NCBI GenBank assembly: GCA_900772835.1 | Contig: CAAGSA010000098.1 | Location: 1-28,297 of the forward strand | Reading direction: 5' to 3' | DNA: 28,297 bases | From: an uncultured Prevotella sp. | GTDB lineage: Bacteria > Bacteroidota > Bacteroidia > Bacteroidales > Bacteroidaceae | In this document: one piece after another, positions 1 to 8,790 of the stretch | Layout of the letters: each line of letters starts with the position of its first letter | Position numbering within the stretch: the stretch's first letter is position 1 | The notes under the pieces: model-generated | The model's input: only the letters and a program-made list of their open reading frames with translations | Database searches by the model: none | Told to the model about the DNA's origin: nothing | Program-made: the position numbers and the translations under genes

Positions 1-63
1 CAAACCTCTGCGGTGTTTTTCATAGTTTTTACGGCTTGAGAATCACCTCAGAGTGTTGCACTT

Positions 64-1851
64 CTATTTGGAAATCGCGATTTCCGCTAATTCCAACCAC
101 TTCATGGACTTTTCATCTATGATTTCTTTCAGTTCGGCAAACCGTTTACTCTTTTCCGTCAGTTCGTCCACGTTGAGTTTTCCGCTGCACAGTAGTGCTT
201 CGATTTCCTTCTGTTCTTTTTCGAGCTTGGCTATTTCCTTTTCGAGCTGTTCGTACATTCGCTTTTCCTTGTAGCTCATCTTGCGCTTTTCGTCCTGTGG
301 CTTTTCGCGTTGTGTTTTCTGTTCCGTTTTCTTTTCTTTTTTTGTTTCAGCGGCAGGCTGCATACTGTTCCATTCCCTATATTGTGTGTAGTTTCCAGGG
401 AAGTCTTTTATCTCGCCGTTGCCCTTGAAAACGAGCAGGTGGTCTACTATCTTGTCGAGGAAATAGCGGTCGTGGCTGACAACAATCACGCAGCCGGCAA
501 AGTCGGCGAGATATTCTTCCAGTACCTGTAGCGTCTGTATGTCGAGGTCGTTTGTCGGCTCGTCAAGTACAAGAAAGTTTGGGTTGCGCATAAGCACGGT
601 GCAGAGGTACAGTTTTCGTTTCTCTCCTCCACTCAGTTTGTACACATAGTTGTGTTGTTGTTCTGGTGTGAAGAGGAAATACTGCAGGAATTGTGATGCA
701 GAGAGGTGTTTTCCTCCTCCCATATCTATATAGTCGGCTATATCGGTTATTACGTCGATTACCTTTTGCTGCTCATTGAATTTCAGTCCTTCCTGTGAGA
801 AGTATCCGAATCTCACAGTTTCTCCGATGTCGAATCCTCCGCTGTCCGGTTTTGTGTTTCCGAGCAGCAGGTTTATGAATGTTGATTTTCCTGCTCCGTT
901 GTCGCCTACGATGCCCATTTTCTCGAAGCGTGCAAAGTTGTAGTAGAAGTCTTTCAGGATGACTTTGTCTCCCCACGCTTTGGACACGTACTGGCATTCA
1001 AATATTTTGCTTCCGATGTATACGTTGCGTGATTTCAGTCTTAGCTGTCTGTCCTCTATTCTTTTTTTTGCAATTTTCTCCAGTTCGTAGAAGGCATCCT
1101 CCCTGTATCGTGCTTTGTGTCCGCGTGCCTGCGGCATCCGGCGCATCCATTCCAGTTCCCTGCGGTATAGGTTGTTTGCACGCTGAACTTCTGCCCTCAT
1201 ATTGTCGATGCGCTCCTGTCGTTTTTCCAGATAGTAGCTGTAGTTGCCTTTGTATTTATATATGGTGTCGTTGTCGAGTTCCAGTATTACAGAGCATACG
1301 CGGTCGAGGAAGAATCGGTCGTGCGTGACCATTAGCAGCGTCTTGTTCCCCCGGTTTATGAATCCTTCGAGCCATTCGATCATATCAATGTCGAGGTGGT
1401 TTGTCGGCTCGTCAAGGATGAGCATGTCCGGCTCGTTTATCAGGATGTTTGCAAGAGCCACTCGCTTCTGCTGTCCGCCGCTCAGTTGTCCCATCGGTTG
1501 CGAGAGGTCGGCGATGCGCAGTTGTGTCAGGATTTGTTTTGCCTTTAGGATTTTTTCCTCCTGTCCCTCATGGTTGAAGCAGGCGTCGAGCACGCTCTCG
1601 TCCGGGTCGAATTGCGGCAACTGTTCCAGATAGCCTACTTTGATGCCGTTGGCATAGACGATGGAACCACTGTCGTAGTCTTCTTTTTCCGTCAGTATTG
1701 AGAGCAGTGTGGTCTTTCCTGTTCCGTTTTTTGCTATCAGTCCCACTTTCTGTCCTTCGGCAACGCTGAACGAGATGTTTTCGAAGAGCACCTGTGCGCC
1801 GAAGGTCTTGGTCAGGTTCTGCACGTCGAGGAATGGTTTTTGGCTTGCCAT
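64..1851 (-). CDS. ABC-F family ATPase, Uup-like
   Basis: A 595-residue soluble protein with two ABC ATPase domains in tandem and no membrane segments, the ABC-F layout. Domain 1 has a Walker A at about residues 40-48 (AKNGTGKTT), signature LSGGQQKR and Walker B LILDEPTNHLD. Domain 2 has GDNGAGKST, signature LSGGEKRK and FLVLDEPTNDLD. The linker between them is Arg/Lys-rich. The C-terminal ~90 residues are charged and predicted coiled coil, the hallmark of the Uup branch. ABC-F proteins act on the ribosome; Uup is also linked to DNA and transposon excision in E. coli. The ATG at 1851 lies 2 nt after the engB stop and has a full-length Shine-Dalgarno, which fixes the start. Last gene of the minus-strand run. 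An antibiotic-resistance ABC-F is less likely because of the C-terminal coiled coil and the housekeeping context. Confidence 0.93.
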   Translation of the reverse strand: MASQKPFLDVQNLTKTFGAQVLFENISFSVAEGQKVGLIAKNGTGKTTLLSILTEKEDYDSGSIVYANGIKVGYLEQLPQFDPDESVLDACFNHEGQEEKILKAKQILTQLRIADLSQPMGQLSGGQQKRVALANILINEPDMLILDEPTNHLDIDMIEWLEGFINRGNKTLLMVTHDRFFLDRVCSVILELDNDTIYKYKGNYSYYLEKRQERIDNMRAEVQRANNLYRRELEWMRRMPQARGHKARYREDAFYELEKIAKKRIEDRQLRLKSRNVYIGSKIFECQYVSKAWGDKVILKDFYYNFARFEKMGIVGDNGAGKSTFINLLLGNTKPDSGGFDIGETVRFGYFSQEGLKFNEQQKVIDVITDIADYIDMGGGKHLSASQFLQYFLFTPEQQHNYVYKLSGGEKRKLYLCTVLMRNPNFLVLDEPTNDLDIQTLQVLEEYLADFAGCVIVVSHDRYFLDKIVDHLLVFKGNGEIKDFPGNYTQYREWNSMQPAAETKKEKKTEQKTQREKPQDEKRKMSYKEKRMYEQLEKEIAKLEKEQKEIEALLCSGKLNVDELTEKSKRFAELKEIIDEKSMKWLELAEIAISK

Positions 1852-1853
1852 CT

Positions 1854-2456
1854 TTATATCACCTCCTTGTTTATGCTTTCAATGTAGTCAAGCACCTGTG
1901 TGCGTCCGATTTTCTTGTCGCTGCTCGTCACGAAGAACGGCGGCAGCTCCTCCCATGTTTCCTTCAGCGTGTCCATGTATTTTTTTGCTGCCTTTTGTGC
2001 TTTCTGTTCGTTTCCGAGCTTGTCCGCTTTGGTGAATATTATGGCGAATGGCACTCCGCTTTGTCCGAGCCAGTTGATGAACTCGAGGTCGATTTTCTGT
2101 GGGTCGTGTCTCACGTCGATGAGCACGAAGAGATTCACGAGTTGTTCGCGTTGCAGGATGTAGGAGCTTATCATCTGCTCCAGTTTCTTCTGCACCGTTT
2201 TCGAGCGCTTGGCATAGCCGTATCCGGGCAGGTCAACCAGATACCACTCGTTGTTTATGATGAAATGGTTTATGAGCAGAGTCTTTCCCGGTGTGGCTGA
2301 TGTCTTTGCCAGGCCTTTGTGGTTGCATAGCATGTTTATGAGACTTGACTTGCCCACGTTGCTTCGTCCGATGAATGCATACTCGGGCTTTGTGTCATCG
2401 GGGCAGTGGAACGTGTCGGGACTGCTTGTAACGTATTCAGACTTGTTGATTTCCAT
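1854..2456 (-). CDS. engB: Ribosome biogenesis GTP-binding protein EngB (YihA/YsxC)
   Basis: A 200-residue TRAFAC-class GTPase, the usual length for EngB/YsxC, which is needed for assembly of the 50S ribosomal subunit. Visible G motifs: G1 GRSNVGKS (30-37), G2 region TSATPGKT (52-59), G3 DLPGYG (75-80), G4 TKAD (142-145) and a G5-like TSSDKK (177-182). The DLPGYGYA segment is diagnostic for this family. The ATG at 2456 sits immediately before the conserved N-terminal region. The gene is followed 2 nt later by the ABC-F gene, whose ribosome-binding site is encoded in the engB C-terminus. The two probably form a translation-related pair. Confidence 0.97.
   Translation of the reverse strand: MEINKSEYVTSSPDTFHCPDDTKPEYAFIGRSNVGKSSLINMLCNHKGLAKTSATPGKTLLINHFIINNEWYLVDLPGYGYAKRSKTVQKKLEQMISSYILQREQLVNLFVLIDVRHDPQKIDLEFINWLGQSGVPFAIIFTKADKLGNEQKAQKAAKKYMDTLKETWEELPPFFVTSSDKKIGRTQVLDYIESINKEVI
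1858..1868 (-). promoter_or_regulatory. Full-length Shine-Dalgarno for the ABC-F gene, inside engB
   Basis: On the minus strand the bases read AAGGAGGTGAT, an 11-nt match to the complement of the 16S rRNA 3' end, ending 6 nt before the ATG at 1851. It lies within the last codons of engB (Lys-Glu-Val-Ile). Such a strong site is unusual in Bacteroidota, where most genes lack one, and suggests coupled or re-initiated translation of the two overlapping messages. Confidence 0.8.
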
Positions 2457-2540
2457 ATTCTTTATTTTGTTTTCAGTTTTTCTTTGTTCTTTTTATGTGC
2501 GGGTAGGGTAGGCGGTAGCCGTTCCCTGTGCGTTTCGTTT

Positions 2541-4337
2541 TTATTCAGCCGACATATCGGCAACCATTTTTCTGTATGTTGTGTAGAGATGAGATCGGCT
2601 CACGTATCCGCGTAACGTGCCGTCGGTTTCAAGCACCGGCAATACTCCGGCATCCGTAGCATCGAAGCGTTTCATTACCTCTTCCATCGGTTCGTTCACA
2701 CTGAGCACGCATGGCGGCTGTGACATCAGCTGACGTACCTTGAAATGGTGGTACAGTTCGGTGCGGAACAGTATGTGGCGCAGTTTCGACATATCTATTT
2801 CTCCGAGGAATTTTCCGCCCTCGTCAAGCACGGGCAGCACATTGTTGTGGCTTCGGCTTATGGCGTGTACCAGAGTGCCGAGGTCCATGTCTTCCGGCAC
2901 TCTTGTGAAGTTCTTGTCCACCATACTGTCGATGCTCATCAGTGTGAGGATGGCGTGGTCGGTGTGGTGTGTGATGAGTTTTCCCTCCCTTGCGAGTCGC
3001 ATGCCGTATATGCTGTGCGGCTCGAAAATGTTTATGGTGAGGTAGGCACAGATACATACGATCATCAGCGGAATGAGCATCTCGTATCCGCCGGTGATTT
3101 CGGCTATGAGGAATATTCCCGTGAGCGGAGCGTGCATTACTCCTGCCATCACAGCCGCCATTCCGAGGAAAGTGAAGTTTTTTTCCGGCACGTATACTCC
3201 CACGTTGTACATATTCCACAGTCTTGCGAACAGGAATCCGCCGTATGCACCGATGAAGAGCGATGGTGCGAAAGTTCCTCCGCATCCTCCTCCTCCGTTT
3301 GTTGCCGATGTGGCGAACACCTTGGTGAGCAGCACCAGGGCAACGTAAACCACAAGCATGTTGCTGTGTCCGTAGAAGAGTGAGTTGTTCATTATCTGGT
3401 CCCAGTCGGCCTGTGTGTTTCCGTTGAGCAGAATGTTTATGCTATGGTAGCCTTCGCCGTAGAGCACTGGGAATAGGGCGATAAGCGTGCTGAGCATCAG
3501 TCCTCCCAGGGCGAGTTTGGCGTAGCGGTGCTCTTTGAGCCTTGCGAACACTCCCTCGCAGGCATTCATCGTTCGTATGAAGTACAGGCTGATTATTCCT
3601 CCAGCCACTCCGAGCAGTATGTATGCCGGCACCCGTGCTATTGTCCATGTGCCTTCCACGTGGAAATTGAACAGTGCCCCTCCCGAAGAGAATATGTATG
3701 TGAAGCAGGCTGCTGTTACTGTAGAAATCAGAATTGGCAGCAGCGATGCCATAGTCAGGTCGATCATCAGCACCTCGAGCGTAAACACGAGTCCTGCTAT
3801 TGGTGCCTTGAATATTCCGGCTATGGCAGCAGCGGCTCCGCATCCCACGAGCAGCATAAGCCTCTTGTTGTCCATATTGAACAGTTTGCCCAGGTTGCTG
3901 CCTATGGCAGAGCCTGTGAGCACGATTGGCGCCTCTGCTCCCACGCTTCCTCCGCATCCGATTGTTATTGCCGATGCTATGACTGAGCTCCAGCAGTTGT
4001 GTCCTTTCAGTCTGCTGCGTTTGCTGCTTATGGCATAGAGTATTCGTGTTATTCCGTGGCTGATGTTGTCCCTCACCACGTAGCGCACGAATAGCGACGT
4101 GACAAAGATTCCCACCACGGGGTAGATGAGGTAGAGCCAGTTGAAGCGGTCTATGTCGAATCCCATTGTGAGCAGCCTCTGTATTTGGCGTATCAGCGTG
4201 TGCAGTATGCTTGCCGCTACTGCGGCAAGGAATCCGACGGCAAAGCTCAGTATGAGCGTTGCCTGCTTGTCGGTGATGTGCTTTTCGCGCCATTCCACAA
4301 TTCTTTCTATGACTGTTGCCTTATTTTTTCCTTGCAT
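2541..4337 (-). CDS. ClC-family chloride channel or H+/Cl- antiporter with two CBS domains
   Basis: About 598 residues: an N-terminal ClC membrane domain with roughly ten or more hydrophobic segments, then two CBS domains at about 460-590. ClC signatures seen are GAEAP near residue 134, a variant of the GxExP motif that carries the gating glutamate, and GGTFAPSLFIGA near 355. The second CBS repeat contains VLPVLETDGTLRGYV. Retention of the gating glutamate is compatible with either antiport or channel activity. CBS pairs usually sense adenine nucleotides. The frame can be opened up to a TTG at 4361, but the ATG at 4337 is the likelier start; neither has a clear Shine-Dalgarno. It follows the YrdC gene after 97 nt, long enough to hold a weak promoter, although I see none matching consensus. 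Confidence 0.93.
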   Translation of the reverse strand: MQGKNKATVIERIVEWREKHITDKQATLILSFAVGFLAAVAASILHTLIRQIQRLLTMGFDIDRFNWLYLIYPVVGIFVTSLFVRYVVRDNISHGITRILYAISSKRSRLKGHNCWSSVIASAITIGCGGSVGAEAPIVLTGSAIGSNLGKLFNMDNKRLMLLVGCGAAAAIAGIFKAPIAGLVFTLEVLMIDLTMASLLPILISTVTAACFTYIFSSGGALFNFHVEGTWTIARVPAYILLGVAGGIISLYFIRTMNACEGVFARLKEHRYAKLALGGLMLSTLIALFPVLYGEGYHSINILLNGNTQADWDQIMNNSLFYGHSNMLVVYVALVLLTKVFATSATNGGGGCGGTFAPSLFIGAYGGFLFARLWNMYNVGVYVPEKNFTFLGMAAVMAGVMHAPLTGIFLIAEITGGYEMLIPLMIVCICAYLTINIFEPHSIYGMRLAREGKLITHHTDHAILTLMSIDSMVDKNFTRVPEDMDLGTLVHAISRSHNNVLPVLDEGGKFLGEIDMSKLRHILFRTELYHHFKVRQLMSQPPCVLSVNEPMEEVMKRFDATDAGVLPVLETDGTLRGYVSRSHLYTTYRKMVADMSAE

Positions 4338-4434
4338 GTCTTGATGCTTTGCGATGTGCAAATTCTTTTATATACCTTAATTATATAATATGGCGTCTGT
4401 TGCCTTGGCTGTATATATATGGGGTATAATGTTT

Positions 4435-5001
4435 TTATCTTATAATCTTCACCTCTCCGTTTTCTGACAGCTTGATTATGCTCGACGGTTTGTGCGGTTT
4501 GTGTTCCTGGCGACGTGTCCAGCACACATAGTCCACGGCACCAAGCAGTTCCTCCGAAATGTCGCAGTAGTTCTGTGCTGCCGGTTCTCCGCTGATGTTT
4601 GCACTTGTCGACACGATGGGTTTTTGGAACCTGTAGCACAGTTCCTTTGAGAATGCCTCTCTTGTTATGCGCATGGCTATGCTTCCGTCTTCGGCGATGA
4701 GGTTGGGTGCGAGGTTCACGGCATTGTCGAGAATCACAGTTGTCGGCTTCTCTGCCAGTTCGAGCAGGTCCCATGCCACGTCGGGCACATTTCTCACGTA
4801 TCTCTGCATTCTCGCGTCGGAGTCTACGAGGCATATCAGAGCCTTAGAGTCTTCGCGGTGTTTGATTTCGTATACTCGTGCAACGGCTTCTGTGTTCGTT
4901 GCATCGCATCCTATTCCCCATACCGTGTCGGTGGGGTAGAGAATCACTCCGCCGCGCTTCATTGTTTCCACGGCGTTCTTTATATCATCCTGTGTTTTCA
5001 T
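4435..5001 (-). CDS. Threonylcarbamoyl-AMP synthase (YrdC/Sua5 family)
   Basis: A 188-residue single-domain protein of the YrdC/TsaC type. It makes threonylcarbamoyl-AMP from threonine, bicarbonate and ATP, the first step of the t6A37 modification of ANN-decoding tRNAs. Motifs: YPTDTVWGIGCDA near residues 22-34, KHREDSK (47-53) with the conserved Lys and Arg of the binding site, KPTTVIL, and STSANISGEP followed by PSSIIK. It lacks the C-terminal Sua5 domain, so the short TsaC/YrdC form is meant. The ATG at 5001 is 17 nt after the stop of the membrane-protein gene, suggesting cotranscription. Confidence 0.96.
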   Translation of the reverse strand: MKTQDDIKNAVETMKRGGVILYPTDTVWGIGCDATNTEAVARVYEIKHREDSKALICLVDSDARMQRYVRNVPDVAWDLLELAEKPTTVILDNAVNLAPNLIAEDGSIAMRITREAFSKELCYRFQKPIVSTSANISGEPAAQNYCDISEELLGAVDYVCWTRRQEHKPHKPSSIIKLSENGEVKIIR

Positions 5002-5018
5002 TTCTTTTTCTTTCTCCT

Positions 5019-6215
5019 TTATATGTTTTTCCTGCCGGTTTTTCCGGCATCCTGTTTTTTTCTTCCATACATATAGTAATACCAGTAGGTATTGCCGTAG
5101 GTCTTCTGTATCAGAGCCTTTCTCTGCCTGCTGTCGCGTGTGGTGCGTGCGATTGTCTGCAGGTCGTTGTAGTCTGCCTCCATCACGCTGTTCTGGTAGT
5201 TCACTAAGGGTGCCGTGCGCAGATGTGTATACAGCACGAGTGCCTCGCGGTAGTGCTTTGGCAGCCGGTCGTTGTTCAGCATAGCCGTGTCTTTTGCCAG
5301 TTCCTTGGCGAAATCATCAATTCTTCCGTCCATGAGATAGGCGCAGAGCAGATATTGCTGCAGAGGCTTTTTGTCGTGGTGGTGCAGCCTCATCCACAGT
5401 AGGTAATGCAGCGGACGCATATTCTGTTTCAGTGGGCGTGCCACGTGGCAGAACAGTCTGTCTTCCGGCAGAAGCATAGCCTTTGCGCCGTATCCGGGCA
5501 GCAGCGCGTCTGATCCGCCTGTGGGGTTATATTCGAATAGGCATTCGCCCAGTGCGCTTGTCATCGACAGTGCATAGGCGTTCAGCATGGTCAGCGATGG
5601 GTCGGCGGGTGTGCCGTTGGCGCCCACGTCGAGTGCGTCCGTGTATTTGCCTTGCAATATGAGGTTTTCCGCCTTCATACGCCTGTGGAATGTGCGGTCG
5701 GTGTTTGCCGTTGCCACGATGAAGAGCATCGTGAGCACGGTTATTGTCAGGTTCTCGGCAAGCATCCGTGCCTGCGATTTGTGTCCAAGTCCCTCGTTGT
5801 TTGCGAGCAGACTTGCCGACACGTATGCTGCCGCTGCGAACATTGTCAGCAGCAGTGGTGCAAGCCACAGCCATTTGCCGAGAGTGTAGCCGCTGTCCAC
5901 TTCCGCACTGATGTCTGTTATTATTGCGAGCATCATTGCCGAAGGGAAGTATGTCAGTGCCGGGTGCTTTATGCACTGTCGTGTGGCGGCGTCCACGGCG
6001 AACTGCAGCAATGCCGCCAGTATGGTGAGCACGACAGCTCCTCCCAGCCGGCTGTATCGTGTCAGTCCGTTGGACAGTATATGCTGCTCCATTGCGAGCA
6101 GATTGTCCTGGTAGAAATACAGGTAAGTGAACGAGAAAACGCAGAAGGCAACGCCGCACACGATGCCTGGCATCATTGTGTCGTTGCCTCTGCGTATGAA
6201 CTTGCTGTTTGCCAT
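5019..6215 (-). CDS. Unknown integral membrane protein with helical C-terminal half
   Basis: About 398 residues from the ATG at 6215. The reading frame extends upstream into glgB, but 6215 is 8 nt after the glgB stop and gives a sensible N-terminus (MANSKFIRR). The first half has about five hydrophobic helices, including GIVCGVAFCVFSFTYLYFY, LGGAVVLTILAALLQFAVDA, LAPLLLTMFAAAAYVSASLL and a segment rich in TITVLTMLFIVATA. The second half is soluble, helical and TPR-like in feel (ILQGKYTDALD; repeated short helices with Tyr, Leu and Arg). It resembles Bacteroidota-restricted membrane proteins of unknown function (possibly DUF6057; this is from memory and unchecked). No catalytic motif is visible. 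Tight spacing with glgB and the YrdC gene points to cotranscription, not to a known joint function. Confidence 0.85.
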   Translation of the reverse strand: MANSKFIRRGNDTMMPGIVCGVAFCVFSFTYLYFYQDNLLAMEQHILSNGLTRYSRLGGAVVLTILAALLQFAVDAATRQCIKHPALTYFPSAMMLAIITDISAEVDSGYTLGKWLWLAPLLLTMFAAAAYVSASLLANNEGLGHKSQARMLAENLTITVLTMLFIVATANTDRTFHRRMKAENLILQGKYTDALDVGANGTPADPSLTMLNAYALSMTSALGECLFEYNPTGGSDALLPGYGAKAMLLPEDRLFCHVARPLKQNMRPLHYLLWMRLHHHDKKPLQQYLLCAYLMDGRIDDFAKELAKDTAMLNNDRLPKHYREALVLYTHLRTAPLVNYQNSVMEADYNDLQTIARTTRDSRQRKALIQKTYGNTYWYYYMYGRKKQDAGKTGRKNI

Positions 6216-6223
6216 TTCTTTAA

Positions 6224-8296
6224 TTAGTTCTTCTTCAGTACTATGGCCGAGCGTGCCGGTATGTAGAGTTTCAGCCATTCCTTGTGCTGGTCTACATACA
6301 GCTGGTCGTAGTTGGTGAGGTGTGTTATGGAGTCATCGTTGAATCCGAATCCTCCGAAATCCTTGCTGTCGGTGTTGAGCACCACGTCGTATGATCCTGT
6401 AGGCACGAGGAATCCATAGTCGGTGAACGACTTTGTCGGGTTGAAGTTGAACACGAAGAGCAGGTCGCCGCGCATGTATGCGAGGATCTGGTCGTCGTCG
6501 TTGTGCCATATTTCCTGTAGCTTGGTGTTCTGGAAGTTCCGCACCGATGTTATGGTCTGCAGCATCTTCTTGTCGAAGTCGCCCAGATAGTGGTAGTCGA
6601 GTTCCTTGTTGTCTACGAGGTTCCATTGGCGCCGTGCATATTTGTAGCTCCATCCGTTGCCTTCGCGCGGGAAGTCTATCCATTCCGGGTGTCCGAATTC
6701 ATTTCCCATGAAGTTAAGGTAGCCTCCGTTTATAGTGGAAGCCGTCACGAGGCGTATCATCTTGTGCAGCGCTATTCCGCGTTCCACGGTTCCGTTTTCG
6801 TCGCCCTTCTTGAAGTGCCAGTACATATCGGCGTCCACGAGTCTGAAGATGATGGTCTTGTCGCCCACCAGTGCCTGGTCGTGGCTTTCGCAGTAGCTTA
6901 TGGTCTTTTCGTCTGGCCGTCGGTTTTTCACCTCCCAGAATATGCTGCTTGGTTTCCAGTCTTCGTCGCGCCGCTCCTTTATGGTCTTTATCCAGTAGTC
7001 TGGTATGTTCATCGCCATGCGGTAGTCGAATCCCATTCCTCCGTCTTTTGTCTTTGCCGCGAGCCCCGGCATTCCGCTCACTTCCTCGGCTATCGTTATT
7101 GCCTTCGGGTTCACCTCGTGTATGAGTTCGTTGGCGAGTGTGAGGTAGCATATGGCATTGTCGTCCTGGTGTCCGTTGTAGTAGTCGGCATAGCTGCAGA
7201 ATGCCTCTCCCAGTCCGTGGCTGTAGTACAGCATAGATGTTACGCCGTCGAAGCGAAATCCGTCGAAGTGGAATTCCTGCAGCCAGTATTTGCAGTTGCT
7301 GAGCAGGAAGTGCATCACCTGGTCTTTTCCGTAGTCGAAGCACAGGCTGTCCCATGCCGGGTGTTCGCGCCTGTCGCCGGGGTAGAAATACTGGCATGGG
7401 TCTCCTGCGAGGTTTCCCAGTCCTTCGGTTTCGTTTTTCACGGCGTGGCTGTGCACAATGTCCATAATTACGCTTATTCCCATTTCGTGTGCGGTGTCGA
7501 TGAGCGACTTCAGCTCTTCGGGAGTACCGAATCGGCTCGACGGTGCGAAGAAGTTGCTCACGTGGTATCCGAACGACCCGTAGTATGGGTGTTCCTGTAT
7601 GGCCATCACCTGTATGCAGTTGTATCCGTCGGCTTTCACTCTCGGCAGCACGTTGTCGCGGAATTCTGTGTATGTGCCCACTTTCTCTGCGTCTTCAGCC
7701 ATGCCCACGTGGCATTCGTATATGAGCAGTGGTGATTTGCACGGTGTGAATTTCTTCTTTTTCCATTCGTACGGCTGTTCGGGGTTCCACACCTGTGCTG
7801 AGAATATTTTCGTCTGCTCATCCTGCACCACTCTGCGTGCCCATGCCGGAATGCGTTCGCCGTGTCCGTCTTCCCAATATACGTGCATCTTGAACATCTG
7901 TCCGTGGCAGATGGCCTTTTCGCTCATTTTCAGTTCCCAGTTGTCGGTCCCTGCTATTCTTTTGGCGCGGAATCTTTCGTTTTCCTTCCATCCGTTGAAG
8001 TCGCCCACCAGATATATGTCGGTGGCGTTTGGTGCCCACTCGCGGAACACCCATCCGCGCTTCATCTTGTGCAGCCCGTAGTAGTCGTGTCCGCTGGCGA
8101 AGTCGGCCAGTGAGCACTTTCCCTTGTTCGTGAGCTGGCTTTTCTTCCATTCTGCGTGTTCGTGTCTGCCGCGAATGGCATCTTCGAACGGCTCCAGGTA
8201 TGCGTCCTTCTGCACCAGTCCTATGTGTTTCGGTGCCGTAGCCTTTGTCTGTCCGGCTGTGCGGCGTGCCGTTGTCTTGCTTGTCTGTCTTGCCAT
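6224..8296 (-). CDS. glgB: 1,4-alpha-glucan (glycogen) branching enzyme, eukaryote-like GH13_8 type
   Basis: A 690-residue enzyme that cuts an alpha-1,4-glucan chain and re-attaches it by an alpha-1,6 bond, giving branched glycogen. The N-terminal third is a CBM48-like domain (GWVFREWAPNATDIYLVGDFN). The GH13 catalytic barrel shows all four conserved regions: DIVHSHAVKN (~277), GFRFDGVTSM with the nucleophile Asp (~349), AEEVSGMPG with the acid/base Glu (~402) and YCESHDQALVGDK (~469). WDSLCFDYGK and the LLSNCKYWLQEFHFDGFRFD stretch resemble animal and yeast branching enzymes more than E. coli GlgB. Start chosen at ATG 8296 (MARQTSKTTARR), 23 nt after the YhcH-family stop. The basic, Ala/Thr-rich first ~25 residues are an extension of unknown role. 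No other glycogen gene is nearby. Confidence 0.95.
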   Translation of the reverse strand: MARQTSKTTARRTAGQTKATAPKHIGLVQKDAYLEPFEDAIRGRHEHAEWKKSQLTNKGKCSLADFASGHDYYGLHKMKRGWVFREWAPNATDIYLVGDFNGWKENERFRAKRIAGTDNWELKMSEKAICHGQMFKMHVYWEDGHGERIPAWARRVVQDEQTKIFSAQVWNPEQPYEWKKKKFTPCKSPLLIYECHVGMAEDAEKVGTYTEFRDNVLPRVKADGYNCIQVMAIQEHPYYGSFGYHVSNFFAPSSRFGTPEELKSLIDTAHEMGISVIMDIVHSHAVKNETEGLGNLAGDPCQYFYPGDRREHPAWDSLCFDYGKDQVMHFLLSNCKYWLQEFHFDGFRFDGVTSMLYYSHGLGEAFCSYADYYNGHQDDNAICYLTLANELIHEVNPKAITIAEEVSGMPGLAAKTKDGGMGFDYRMAMNIPDYWIKTIKERRDEDWKPSSIFWEVKNRRPDEKTISYCESHDQALVGDKTIIFRLVDADMYWHFKKGDENGTVERGIALHKMIRLVTASTINGGYLNFMGNEFGHPEWIDFPREGNGWSYKYARRQWNLVDNKELDYHYLGDFDKKMLQTITSVRNFQNTKLQEIWHNDDDQILAYMRGDLLFVFNFNPTKSFTDYGFLVPTGSYDVVLNTDSKDFGGFGFNDDSITHLTNYDQLYVDQHKEWLKLYIPARSAIVLKKN

Positions 8297-8319
8297 GATA
8301 CGTTTTTTTTTTGTGTTTC

Positions 8320-8763
8320 TTATGCTTTCACCTTGAAGATGGCCTTCCTCAGCTGTGCTTCGGGTGTGATGCACGGTGCGTGTCCGTCTTGCGGGAAGAA
8401 TATGGCGAACTCTCCCGGTTTGCATGTCACGTATGTATCGGCAGGAATGGTGTATTTCGTTATGTCCTTTTCCTCGTTGTATTCCTCGTCGGGCAGATTA
8501 CAGAGCGGAGTGTATCCGTATGTCTCCTCTGCATCGAGCGGAATCTGTATGTCGATCATCCGCCTGTGTGTTTCGAGCTTTGCCTCCTGCCGCGTTTTTC
8601 CCTTTGCGGTCTGTATGTTCACGAAGAGGTCTTTCTCTTTTATGAAGTGCTTGCCCTCTTCGAGCTTGTTCAGGTCGTTTGACTTTATGAACTCAACCAC
8701 GTCGCTGAACAGCGGATTGAGAGTTGCGTACTTTTCCAGATTGTCAAGTGTGTCGATGATCAT
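8320..8763 (-). CDS. YhcH/YjgK/YiaL family protein (DUF386)
   Basis: A 147-residue cupin-like protein of the YhcH/EbgC family, with the typical ETHRRMIDIQIPLDAEE segment (about residues 69-85) and the metal-site-like FAIFFPQDGHAP near residues 122-133. Family members occur in sialic-acid and beta-galactoside operons; E. coli YhcH (NanQ) has been proposed to act on sugar anomers. Here the gene lies between an exported MORN protein and glgB, with 27 and 23 nt gaps, so it is likely in one transcript with them. The glycan it handles cannot be told from sequence alone. Confidence 0.9.
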   Translation of the reverse strand: MIIDTLDNLEKYATLNPLFSDVVEFIKSNDLNKLEEGKHFIKEKDLFVNIQTAKGKTRQEAKLETHRRMIDIQIPLDAEETYGYTPLCNLPDEEYNEEKDITKYTIPADTYVTCKPGEFAIFFPQDGHAPCITPEAQLRKAIFKVKA

Positions 8764-8790
8764 AATCTTGTTGTTTTTTAAGTTTGTTTT

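Noticed and set aside
1..63. A weak hairpin (CTTGAG / CTCAGAG) after the ABC-F gene as a terminator
   Set aside because: The stem is only about 5 bp with a mismatch and lacks a T-tract on the minus strand.
6590..7735. A 381-codon open frame on the plus strand
   Set aside because: Antisense to glgB, whose four GH13 regions are intact; the translation is Val/His/Phe-rich and shows no domain.
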